This document shows, piece by piece, positions 37,222 to 45,092 of a DNA stretch of 64,000 nt. This stretch comes from Hallerella succinigenes (lineage in GTDB: Bacteria > Fibrobacterota > Fibrobacteria > Fibrobacterales > Fibrobacteraceae): assembly GCF_002797675.1 (NCBI RefSeq), contig NZ_PGEX01000001.1, positions 310,001 to 374,000 on the forward strand. Direction: 5' to 3'. The notes beneath the pieces were generated by a model. The model was not told where the DNA came from, searched no databases, and saw nothing but the letters and a program-made list of their open reading frames with translations. Made by a program: the position numbers and the translations under genes. Numbering within the stretch: the first letter of the stretch is position 1; every line of letters starts with the position of its first letter.

Positions 37222-39087
37222 ATGAAAAAGGCATTTCTCTCTTCCGTAGCGCTCCTTGCATCACTCACCGCTACCGCAACAGCAGCTCCGTTAGCAGAAG
37301 GCGGTGCGAAATTCGTCGGCAACATCACCACGAGCGGTCAAATCCGCAATGACATGGGAACGTACTGGAACCAGATTACCCCCGAAAACGGCTGTAAATG
37401 GGGTTCTGTCCATTCCCTCTCAAACGGCAACACTGGCACAAGTAAATTCGCCTGGGACAATTACGATAAATGCGAAAGTGCCTATAAATGGGCAAAAGAA
37501 GAACCGGGCAAACGTCACTTCAAATTTCACGCCCTGGTTTGGGGTTCCCAATACCCGAACTTTCTCTGCAAAAAGAAGAATCCAAGCATTACAATAGAAA
37601 AGACCAAGCAATACATTACGGAATGGTTCGACGCCGTCGCCGAAAAATTCCCCGACCTCGAATACATCGACGTCGTTAACGAAGCAATTTGGGATGGTAA
37701 CAACTACCACTCCGGCTACGGCAAACCCGCCGCCGGTGCAGAAGGGAATAGCACCGACGACACGGAATGCGGAGGCTCCTATATTATCGAAGCTCTTGGC
37801 GGTGACGATGTCGTGAACGGCAAGCACCAATACAACTTTATCACGACAGCCTTCAAAATGGCACGCGAACGTTGGCCAAAGGCGGTCCTGATTTATAACG
37901 ATTATAACACGCTAACCTGGCAAATAAACGAAGGCATTGAACTCATCCAGACCATTATCAAAAATGGTGCACCTGTCGACGCTTACGGTCAGCAGGCTCA
38001 CGACTGTAAAGGCATGAGCAAAACGGATTTTGAAAGCAAGATGACCCGGATTCACAAAGAAACAGGCCTTCCCCTGCTCATCTCCGAATACGACATTAGC
38101 GAAGCGGACGATGCCAAGCAAAAAAATGACTACGCAAACCACATTCCTTTTATGTGGGAAACGGAATGGGTCGCAGGCATTACCATTTGGGGATACATCA
38201 ACGGAGCTACTTGGGTGTCGAACACCGGCTTAATCGATAACGGCAGAGACCGTGCCTCCATGACATGGCTCAAGGAATACTTCGCTACAAATCTGGACAA
38301 GGGCAAAAATACAACAGGACTTGGCGGAGGCGTTCTCATCGATCCTGTTCCGCAGACCGCATACAAAACCCACACAATTCCGGGCAAAATAGAATCCGAA
38401 GACTTTGATGTTCCAGGCATCGGCACGGGCAATGCAGGCTATTACGACACCGATTCCGAAAATCATGGTGACAGCTACTACCGCAGCGGAGAAAGCGTAG
38501 ACCTTTACGCTAAAGCAACCGGAGTTGTCGTCGGCTACAACGTAGAAGGCGAATGGCTCGATTACACTGTAAATGTTCAAGAAACTGGAGACTACACGCT
38601 TTTTGCCGCAGTCGCAGCGGCAAGCGAAGGTTCTTCCCTCCTATTCCAAGTGGACGGCGTTGATTTGACGGATACCATTTCGGTTCCGGCAGCCACCGAA
38701 GGCGAAGAAAACTACGAAGACTACAACAAGGTCAGCGCCAATGTCACCCTGACTGCAGGCACGCACATTATTAAGATGAAGGTGATCCGCTCCTGGTTCG
38801 ACATCGACTACTTTACCTTGGTGAAGGGAAAAGACGCAACCGATCCGGAACCGATTACAAACGAATCAACCAGCGTCTTTTCAAACAATTTGAATTATGA
38901 CGCCCAGAAACTTCAGGATTATTACGTGTTGAATTCACTCGGCATGCGTATCGGAACGATTTCCGCATACGGATTCTCCGCCGCTGCCGATATGCTCCAG
39001 TCGTCCAATCAGCTGAAGCAGTCCGGCGTCTATTATTTAAGGAACAGGACAACAGGCGTTTCCAAGAGCGTCCGCATCAGCCGTTAA
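37222..39087 (+). CDS. secreted GH10 endo-xylanase with CBM6 and C-terminal sorting-like domain
   Basis: The 621-residue protein has a signal peptide (cleavage near TATATAA, residue 21). A GH10 catalytic domain (about 24-360) has the acid/base Glu in DVVNEAIWDG and the nucleophile Glu in LLISEYDISEADD. A CBM6 module (about 385-540; KIESEDFDVPG, NVEGEWLDYTVNV, FDIDYFTLVKG) follows. The last 60 residues (YYVLNSLGMRIGTI to the final KSVRISR) look like the C-terminal secretion or anchoring modules of Fibrobacter and type IX-secreted proteins. AAAGGA precedes the ATG. It splits the biotin genes and ends with no gap to the bioW stop. Confidence 0.93.
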   Translation: MKKAFLSSVALLASLTATATAAPLAEGGAKFVGNITTSGQIRNDMGTYWNQITPENGCKWGSVHSLSNGNTGTSKFAWDNYDKCESAYKWAKEEPGKRHFKFHALVWGSQYPNFLCKKKNPSITIEKTKQYITEWFDAVAEKFPDLEYIDVVNEAIWDGNNYHSGYGKPAAGAEGNSTDDTECGGSYIIEALGGDDVVNGKHQYNFITTAFKMARERWPKAVLIYNDYNTLTWQINEGIELIQTIIKNGAPVDAYGQQAHDCKGMSKTDFESKMTRIHKETGLPLLISEYDISEADDAKQKNDYANHIPFMWETEWVAGITIWGYINGATWVSNTGLIDNGRDRASMTWLKEYFATNLDKGKNTTGLGGGVLIDPVPQTAYKTHTIPGKIESEDFDVPGIGTGNAGYYDTDSENHGDSYYRSGESVDLYAKATGVVVGYNVEGEWLDYTVNVQETGDYTLFAAVAAASEGSSLLFQVDGVDLTDTISVPAATEGEENYEDYNKVSANVTLTAGTHIIKMKVIRSWFDIDYFTLVKGKDATDPEPITNESTSVFSNNLNYDAQKLQDYYVLNSLGMRIGTISAYGFSAAADMLQSSNQLKQSGVYYLRNRTTGVSKSVRISR

Positions 39088-39891
39088 CTAAACTTCGACC
39101 AGAACCTTCGTTTTCTGAAGGAACTGAATGCATTCTTCGGCGGAAGCTTTCCTCGAGTCAAAGAGGAAAATGCGACCGCCGTTTTCGTCGTTCATCTCTT
39201 TCATTTTCATGATACGCACGTAGCCAAGCCTTTTGCTCGCCACGTAACCCGTCACATAATTTGGATCGTCGCTAATGCAGAATTCCGCGACCATGCCCGG
39301 TGCATTAGCGACCTTTGTCGCAAGGACAATCGCTTCGTTAAAATGGTTCTTTTTTCCGTCCACTTCGCTTGAATGCAAAGCGTCCATGTAAGTCGCCCGG
39401 ACTCCGCGTTCCTTGTCCGGTTCCAAGCGCTTCCCCGTCGCAATATCGTAGAGCATGGCTCCGCGCATCGGGAAGGTTTCTTTTAATAGTTTAGATAGGC
39501 TCGTTTCAAAATCCTTCAAGAAACCGGCCAACTCGGAAGGCGTCGCAGCGTTCTCCATGGCATTTTCCAACCTGTCGTTGCAGGCGACATCGTCGCGAAG
39601 CAAGCCAAACGCCTTTTTCAATCCTTCTTCTGCCGTTTCCACGTCCACGCGGGTCACTGGCAAAGCCTTCAAAATTTGGATATCCTTTTCCAGGACCTTC
39701 TCGATTTTCACATTGATAAAATCCGGATCTCCCTTAGAATGCGACATCGCCCGATGCACCATGGCCCTGCAAACATCTTCCACCATTTCGCGTTTTACAA
39801 TGCGTTCCGCACCGGAAATATGCTGTTCGTGTTGATTGACGCCTTCGCCCATATGCTGCGAAGCTCGCATTTTTAAGCTATAGTAATTCAT
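39088..39891 (-). CDS. bioW: 6-carboxyhexanoate-CoA ligase (pimeloyl-CoA synthetase)
   Basis: This 267-residue protein opens YYSLKMRASQ and contains KHISGAERIV-like (QHISGAERIVKREM), RGAMLYDIATGKRLEPDKERGVRATYMD and ISDDPNYVTGYVASKRLGYVRI, which match Bacillus BioW closely. It activates pimelate with CoA and ATP to give pimeloyl-CoA for BioF. Its presence implies that pimelate is supplied as the free acid rather than through BioC/BioH. It lies 32 bp downstream of bioA on the same strand. Confidence 0.93.
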   Translation of the reverse strand: MNYYSLKMRASQHMGEGVNQHEQHISGAERIVKREMVEDVCRAMVHRAMSHSKGDPDFINVKIEKVLEKDIQILKALPVTRVDVETAEEGLKKAFGLLRDDVACNDRLENAMENAATPSELAGFLKDFETSLSKLLKETFPMRGAMLYDIATGKRLEPDKERGVRATYMDALHSSEVDGKKNHFNEAIVLATKVANAPGMVAEFCISDDPNYVTGYVASKRLGYVRIMKMKEMNDENGGRIFLFDSRKASAEECIQFLQKTKVLVEV

Positions 39892-39923
39892 AATGACCTC
39901 AATAAAGGGAATCTTACATTCCC

Positions 39924-41240
39924 TTATTCGTGGAATTCATCATCCCCATCGACAACCGGCAAAGGTTCGCATTCCCCAATCCGTTTCATCGCTTCGCAAA
40001 TGCGGTCTATTTCCGCTTCGGTCGTCACCAACGGTGGCATCGTGTACACGTAATTGCAGAACGGACGAAGCCACACTCCTGTTTCCCGAATGACCTTCAA
40101 AATGTCGTCAGATGAAGGTTTCGCTTTCAGTTCTAGCACCCCGATCGCTCCACAGACACGGACATCCGCCGTATTTTCCAAACTGCGCAACGGTGCCAGA
40201 TTCTGCTTTAAGCGAGCCTCAATCCGCTTCACGGCACTTGGATAATCCCGATTTTCAAAAAGCGACAGCGAAGCTATCCCCGCCGCACAAGCGAGAGGGT
40301 TCGCCATGTAAGTCGGGCCATGCATAAACGCAGAGATTTTACTATTCGTAATCGTCTCCGCGACCATCTCCGACGCCACACAGGCCGCCATGGTGATGCT
40401 TCCCCCGGTCAGCGCCTTCCCGATGCACATGATATCCGGCAAAATTCCCGCATGTTCCATTGCAAAACGCGGACCGGTCCGAAAAAAGCCCGAAGCGATT
40501 TCGTCTAAAATCAAAAGAATCCCGTAGCGGTCGCAAAGTTTCCGCAAACGTTTCAGATAGCCCGCATTATACAGCCACATCCCGTTTCCACCTTGGAAAA
40601 CAGGTTCGCAAATGACCGCTGCAATTTCATGTAGATGTTCCGCAACGGTCTGTTCCATCGAAACGAAGTCCGTATCGTCCCAAGGTTCGTCGACTCTGCA
40701 GTTCGGACGTTCCGCAAAATAATGATGCGGCATGATTTCGCGAAAGAGCACATGCATGCCATCGGGATCCGAGAGCGCCATCGCCCCGGCGGTATCCCCA
40801 TGATAGCCGCCTTTCAGCGCCACAAGCTTACTCTTTTCTGGATGCCCCATGGCATACTGATACTGCACCGCCATTTTCGCCGCGCATTCCACGGCAATAC
40901 TGCCGGAATCCGCAAAAAAGATTCTATTCAATCCCTGCGGCAAAAAGTTCACCAGTTTTTCACCGAGTTCAATCGCCGGTTCATGCGTAAAGCCGCCGAA
41001 CATCACATGGCACATTTTTTCACTCTGCTTCTGAATCGCTTCCACGATTTCCGGAGCATTATGGCCGTGCGCCATGCACCACCAACTGGAAACGGCGTCG
41101 ATCAGATGCAGACCGTCCGCCGTTTCAATCGTCGTTCCATGAGCTTCCTTTGCCAAGAATCGCGCCGGAGTATTTTTCAACGCTGCATAAGGATGCCACA
41201 GATGTTCTTTATCAAATTGGAGATTCTCTTTTAAATTCAT
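39924..41240 (-). CDS. bioA: adenosylmethionine-8-amino-7-oxononanoate aminotransferase
   Basis: This 438-residue class III aminotransferase makes 7,8-diaminononanoate. HLWHPYAAL at the start is specific to BioA. ADSGSIAVECAAKMA and LKGGYHGDTAGAMALSD bind PLP, LILDEIASGFFRTG holds the cofactor Asp, and CIGKALTGG the Schiff-base lysine. It follows pdxT by 42 bp on the same strand and leads to bioW, so a pdxS-pdxT-bioA-bioW transcript is possible. A TATTAT element in the gap may give it its own promoter. Confidence 0.95.
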   Translation of the reverse strand: MNLKENLQFDKEHLWHPYAALKNTPARFLAKEAHGTTIETADGLHLIDAVSSWWCMAHGHNAPEIVEAIQKQSEKMCHVMFGGFTHEPAIELGEKLVNFLPQGLNRIFFADSGSIAVECAAKMAVQYQYAMGHPEKSKLVALKGGYHGDTAGAMALSDPDGMHVLFREIMPHHYFAERPNCRVDEPWDDTDFVSMEQTVAEHLHEIAAVICEPVFQGGNGMWLYNAGYLKRLRKLCDRYGILLILDEIASGFFRTGPRFAMEHAGILPDIMCIGKALTGGSITMAACVASEMVAETITNSKISAFMHGPTYMANPLACAAGIASLSLFENRDYPSAVKRIEARLKQNLAPLRSLENTADVRVCGAIGVLELKAKPSSDDILKVIRETGVWLRPFCNYVYTMPPLVTTEAEIDRICEAMKRIGECEPLPVVDGDDEFHE

Positions 41241-41282
41241 GATTTAGGCTCACTTTTCAAAGAGAATAATAGCTCTTTCCGC

Positions 41283-41873
41283 TCAAATCATTCCGAGAAA
41301 GTACTGGTGAACCTTGCGATCCAAATCCAGTTCCGGGTGAAAAGCAAGGGCGAGCTGTTTTTTGTACTGCACAGCGACAATCTTATCACCAATCGAAGGA
41401 GAATCCACATGCGCGAGAACTTCCACGCCATCGTTCACCTGATTGATGATCGGAGCGCGAATGAATGTCATCGGAATATTCCCCACGTGCTTCAAATCGT
41501 GCTGCACAAAAAAGCTTCCCAACTGCCGACCGTAAGCGTTTCGTTCCACCGTCACGGGAAGCGTCGCAAAATACGTCGACTTGTCATTCGAAAGCTTTTC
41601 CGCAAGCAGAATCAAGCCGGCGCAAGTCGCAAGCACCGGAAGGCCTTCGCGGATCTTCTTCTGAAGAGGTTCAAAAAGACCGAGATCGCGAAGCAACTTC
41701 CCCTGAACGGTACTTTCACCTCCCGGCAGCACAAGGCCATCCATCGGACGATCCAAATCGCGCAACTGGCGAATTTCAAAAGCCTCGGCGCCCAAGGATT
41801 CAAGGACGCGTTCATGTTCAATGAACGCTCCCTGAACCGCAAGAACTCCAATGTGCAGTTTTCTTTTTTCCAC
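41283..41873 (-). CDS. pdxT: pyridoxal 5'-phosphate synthase, glutaminase subunit
   Basis: This 196-residue class I amidotransferase opens HIGVLAVQGAFIEH. LVLPGGESTVQGKLL binds glutamine, the nucleophile Cys is in VLATCAGLILLA, and the His/Glu of the triad is in LAFHPELDLD. It supplies ammonia to PdxS. It starts at a GTG that shares one base with the pdxS stop, so the two are coupled. Compared with the typical TCAGLILLA and FHPEL motifs, all key residues are present. Confidence 0.96.
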   Translation of the reverse strand: MEKRKLHIGVLAVQGAFIEHERVLESLGAEAFEIRQLRDLDRPMDGLVLPGGESTVQGKLLRDLGLFEPLQKKIREGLPVLATCAGLILLAEKLSNDKSTYFATLPVTVERNAYGRQLGSFFVQHDLKHVGNIPMTFIRAPIINQVNDGVEVLAHVDSPSIGDKIVAVQYKKQLALAFHPELDLDRKVHQYFLGMI

Positions 41874-42766
41874 TACTTGCCTCTTTCCGCCATCAGCAAG
41901 GCGATTTCCTGTTCGTTGATTCCGACCATCGCTTCTCCGAGATCTTCCGAAAGCGAAGCGATCAGCTTGGCATCGGTATAGTTCGTCACCGCCTGCACAA
42001 TCGCCGCGGCACGCTTTGCCGGATTACCAGACTTGAAAATTCCCGACCCCACAAAAACGCCTTCCGCGCCGAGCTGCATCATCAAAGCGGCATCCGCCGG
42101 AGTCGCAACGCCACCCGCCGCAAAATTCACCACCGGGAGTTTTCCGTGATCATGCACATAGCGAACCAAGTCATACGAAACCTGCAATTCCTTGGCACGG
42201 TTAAAGAGTTCGTCTTCACGCATGCTCGTAATTCTTGCGATTTCCTGATTCATCAAACGCATGTGACGCACTGCCTGTACAATATCTCCCGTACCCGGCT
42301 CCCCCTTGGTACGGATCATCGAAGCGCCTTCTTCAATCCGACGCAGCGCTTCGCCCAAATCCTTTGCTCCACACACAAACGGCACTTCAAAATCACGCTT
42401 GTTGATGTGGAAAACATCGTCCGCCGGAGAAAGCACTTCGCTTTCATCGATGTAGTCAATTTCAATCGCCTGCAAAATCTGTGCTTCTGCAAAGTGTCCA
42501 ATGCGGCACTTCGCCATCACCGGAATCGAAACCGCATCCTGAATTCCCTTGATCATCTTCGGATCGCTCATCCGGGAAACGCCACCCGCCGCACGGATAT
42601 CCGCCGGAATGCGTTCGAGCGCCATCACGGCAGCGGCACCTGCCGCTTCTGCAATCTTTGCCTGTTCCGGAGTCGTCACGTCCATAATCACACCGCCCTT
42701 CAGCATCTGGGCAAGGTTACGGTTCAATTCGCTGCGGCTTTCTGTTTTCGTTTCGTTCGTCATCAT
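41873..42766 (-). CDS. pdxS: pyridoxal 5'-phosphate synthase, lyase subunit
   Basis: This 297-residue TIM-barrel enzyme condenses ribose 5-phosphate, glyceraldehyde 3-phosphate and ammonia to [65 protein letters not shown] (in part) and [17 protein letters not shown] are family signatures (listed as separate short runs). The ribosome-binding site is GTGAGG. It is divergent from the MocR-type regulator, the usual pdxR-pdxST arrangement, and upstream of bioA. Confidence 0.96.
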   Translation of the reverse strand: MMTNETKTESRSELNRNLAQMLKGGVIMDVTTPEQAKIAEAAGAAAVMALERIPADIRAAGGVSRMSDPKMIKGIQDAVSIPVMAKCRIGHFAEAQILQAIEIDYIDESEVLSPADDVFHINKRDFEVPFVCGAKDLGEALRRIEEGASMIRTKGEPGTGDIVQAVRHMRLMNQEIARITSMREDELFNRAKELQVSYDLVRYVHDHGKLPVVNFAAGGVATPADAALMMQLGAEGVFVGSGIFKSGNPAKRAAAIVQAVTNYTDAKLIASLSEDLGEAMVGINEQEIALLMAERGK

Positions 42767-42842
42767 GACCTCACTTGTTTTGGTTCAAGGGGTAATTTAG
42801 AACGAACAAAATCACATTCCAACGTTCAAGTTTCTATTATTT

Positions 42843-42864
42843 TGACCATACCACAATAAGGTCA
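42843..42864. promoter_or_regulatory. candidate PdxR operator in the pdxS/pdxR divergent region
   Basis: TGACC and GGTCA arms flank a 12-bp spacer (ACC ACA inside) in the 158-bp region between pdxS and the MocR gene. The spacing is short for a dimeric GntR/MocR site. It is the only clear inverted repeat there. Confidence 0.3.
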
Positions 42865-42924
42865 GTTGCATATCAGATTTTTATATTTCTAGAAGATCAG
42901 AAACTTTTTTTCAAGGGCAAAAGA

Positions 42925-44343
42925 ATGTTCACCTACGACATGTCTAAAGCAGGAAATGAATCTCTTTATCATTATCTGTACCAGTGCATCCGAAAGGACA
43001 TTCTTTCAAAAAGGCTCGAAGCCGATTCCCGCTTGCCTTCCAAACGAAGCCTTGCCCAAAATCTCGGCGTGAGCGTCGTAACCGTCGAAAACGCTTATGC
43101 GCAACTCCTTGCAGAAGGCTACATCTATTCCCTTCCCAAAAAAGGTTTTTACATCGCCCAAATTCAGGCGCCCGCACAAGCCACCCGCTTTAACACAAAG
43201 CCCAGCAAACCTTCCCACCAATACACAGCAAACGACGAGCCCGAAAACCTGGACCCCAAATACATCGCCGATTTCGCAAGCAACGCCGCAGACATCGAAA
43301 GTTTCCCCTTCAGCACCTGGGCAAAGATCACCCGCGAAATCCTCTGCGAACGTCAAGCCGACCTGCTCCGCGTATCGCCCAGCGAAGGCGTCTTTGAACT
43401 GCGCAGGGCCATTGCACACATGCTTCTCGAATTTCGAAACATTCGCGTAGCGCCTTCGCAAATCGTCATCGGCGCAGGAACAGACATTCTCTACGGGCTT
43501 CTTTTGCAGTTGCTCGGCTTTGACAAATGTTACGCAATTGAAGATCCAGGCTACAGCAAAATTTCAAAGCTCTACAGCCAGTACAACGTGAACTTTTGCT
43601 ACATCCCCGTCCAAGCCCAAAGCTTTGTCGCAGAGCTCGAAAAATCCAACGCCGATGTGGTACACCTTTCGCCGTCGCATCATTTTCCTACGGGAAAGGT
43701 GATGCCGATTGCCGAACGTTACCGTTTGCTCAGCTGGGCGACCGCATCGCCCAAGCGCTATATTATCGAAGACGATTATGACAGCGAATTTCGCATGTCT
43801 GGAAGACCCATTCCCGCTCTGCAAAACATCGATGTTCTCGACAAGGTCATTTATCTGAACACCTTCTCCAAAACGCTGACTTCAACGATTCGCTTGAGCT
43901 ACATGGTTTTACCCAAATCTCTCGCCCAAAAATTTCACGAGGAACTTTCCTTTTATTCCTGTACCGTCTCTAACCTCGACCAATATGCGATGGCTCGCTT
44001 TATGGAAGGAGGCTTTTACGAAACGCACATCAACCGCGCACGCAATCTGTACCGTGCAAAACGCGACGCCCTGCTCACCGCCATTCAAAAAAGCAAGCTT
44101 TGCAAATACACCACGATTTACGAAGAAGATGCGGGACTGCACTTTATCTTAGGCGTTGATACAGATCTTTCCGACGTGGAATTCTGCAAAAAAGCGGAAG
44201 CGAGAGGAGTTCACATCCGCGCCTTGTCCGAATATTACTTTGAAGCAGAGCCCTCCCTGCACAAGTTCATCGTGAACTATTCTTCGGTCGATAAAGCTTC
44301 CATGCCGCAGGCGGTACAAGTCCTTTCATCGATCGTCGGCTAA
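42925..44343 (+). CDS. pdxR: MocR/PdxR-type regulator (GntR HTH fused to aminotransferase fold)
   Basis: This 472-residue protein has an N-terminal GntR winged helix (LPSKRSLAQNLGVSVVTVEN, about 36-55), a linker, and a fold-type I aminotransferase domain (about 115-470). The PLP-binding lysine lies in YLNTFSKTLTSTIRL, with IEDDYDSEFR before it. MocR regulators next to pdxST sense PLP and activate or repress its synthesis. The divergent layout with pdxS supports the PdxR name. AAGGGC precedes the ATG. Confidence 0.9.
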   Translation: MFTYDMSKAGNESLYHYLYQCIRKDILSKRLEADSRLPSKRSLAQNLGVSVVTVENAYAQLLAEGYIYSLPKKGFYIAQIQAPAQATRFNTKPSKPSHQYTANDEPENLDPKYIADFASNAADIESFPFSTWAKITREILCERQADLLRVSPSEGVFELRRAIAHMLLEFRNIRVAPSQIVIGAGTDILYGLLLQLLGFDKCYAIEDPGYSKISKLYSQYNVNFCYIPVQAQSFVAELEKSNADVVHLSPSHHFPTGKVMPIAERYRLLSWATASPKRYIIEDDYDSEFRMSGRPIPALQNIDVLDKVIYLNTFSKTLTSTIRLSYMVLPKSLAQKFHEELSFYSCTVSNLDQYAMARFMEGGFYETHINRARNLYRAKRDALLTAIQKSKLCKYTTIYEEDAGLHFILGVDTDLSDVEFCKKAEARGVHIRALSEYYFEAEPSLHKFIVNYSSVDKASMPQAVQVLSSIVG

Positions 44344-44350
44344 GCGCAAT

Positions 44351-45022
44351 TTAGGCGAGCATCGCGTCCAAAAGTTCTGTCATCGCCGCGTTCAATTCCG
44401 GGAGAGCGGTCTTTGCCGTTTCCAAAATTTGCGACTTCGACTGCACATACTTCGCCTTTGCAGACAGCGCCGTTTCCAGTTCTTCCGCACAGTTTTCAAG
44501 CAAGCTGTTCAAGGATTCCGCAGTCGTTTCCAAATGGAATTGCAGGCCTAGAGAACGTCCCATCTTAAAGCCTTGATTACGGCACGCTTCACTGTAGGCT
44601 ATCGATTCCGCATATTCCGGAATATCAAAGGTTTCACCATGCCAATGGAAGGCGTTGACCGTAAAGCCGTTTTCAAACGTCACCGGGTAAAAACCGATTT
44701 CCTTTTCTGGATTCTGACGAATCGGAGCAAAGAAAGCGTTCGCCATAATTTGAGCGCCTAGGCAAACGCCAAGCACAGGCTTGTCCGCCGCAAAGAGTTC
44801 ACGGCAAAGCTGTTTTTCTTCTACCATAAAAGGATACTTGTCTTCTTCCAAAGCGCTCATCGGGCCACCCATCAGAACCGCAAAGTCCACGTCCAAAGAA
44901 CTCGGCACCGGATCGCCTGCATAAAGCTTTACCAGGTGAACGTGATACCCTTTCGATTCCAAGTATGGAAGAATGGCGCCAGGACCTTCAAAAGCAACGT
45001 GCTGAAAGATATAAGTTTCCAT
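44351..45022 (-). CDS. class I glutamine amidotransferase (GMP synthase-like)
   Basis: This 223-residue protein has a complete class I triad: Cys in VLGVCLGAQIMANA, His and Glu in GLQFHLETTAES. VLMGGPMSALEEDKYPF is the glutamine-binding loop. It has no fused synthetase domain, so it belongs to the stand-alone group whose acceptor is unknown; some act on gamma-glutamyl bonds. It stops 6 bp after the pdxR stop on the other strand. It is preceded by a hairpin and a leaderless-type promoter that share bases. Confidence 0.85.
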   Translation of the reverse strand: METYIFQHVAFEGPGAILPYLESKGYHVHLVKLYAGDPVPSSLDVDFAVLMGGPMSALEEDKYPFMVEEKQLCRELFAADKPVLGVCLGAQIMANAFFAPIRQNPEKEIGFYPVTFENGFTVNAFHWHGETFDIPEYAESIAYSEACRNQGFKMGRSLGLQFHLETTAESLNSLLENCAEELETALSAKAKYVQSKSQILETAKTALPELNAAMTELLDAMLA

Positions 45023-45028
45023 GCCTGC

Positions 45029-45034
45029 AAAATA
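45029..45034 (-). promoter_or_regulatory. putative leaderless -10 element joined to a terminator
   Basis: TATTTT at -12 to -7 of the amidotransferase ATG directly follows the T-run of the terminator of the upstream ompA-like gene. Confidence 0.45.
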
Positions 45035-45073
45035 AAAAATTCCCGGCTTAGTGCACTAAGCCAGGAATTTTTT
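45034..45073 (-). terminator. rho-independent terminator of the OmpA/TSP3 gene
   Basis: A stem of about 18 bp (AAAAAATTCC-GGCTTAG and complement, one mismatch) around TGCA ends in a T-run on the minus strand. It is nearly symmetrical and may work in both directions. Confidence 0.85.
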
Positions 45074-45092
45074 CAGTCTTGATAGACTCAGA

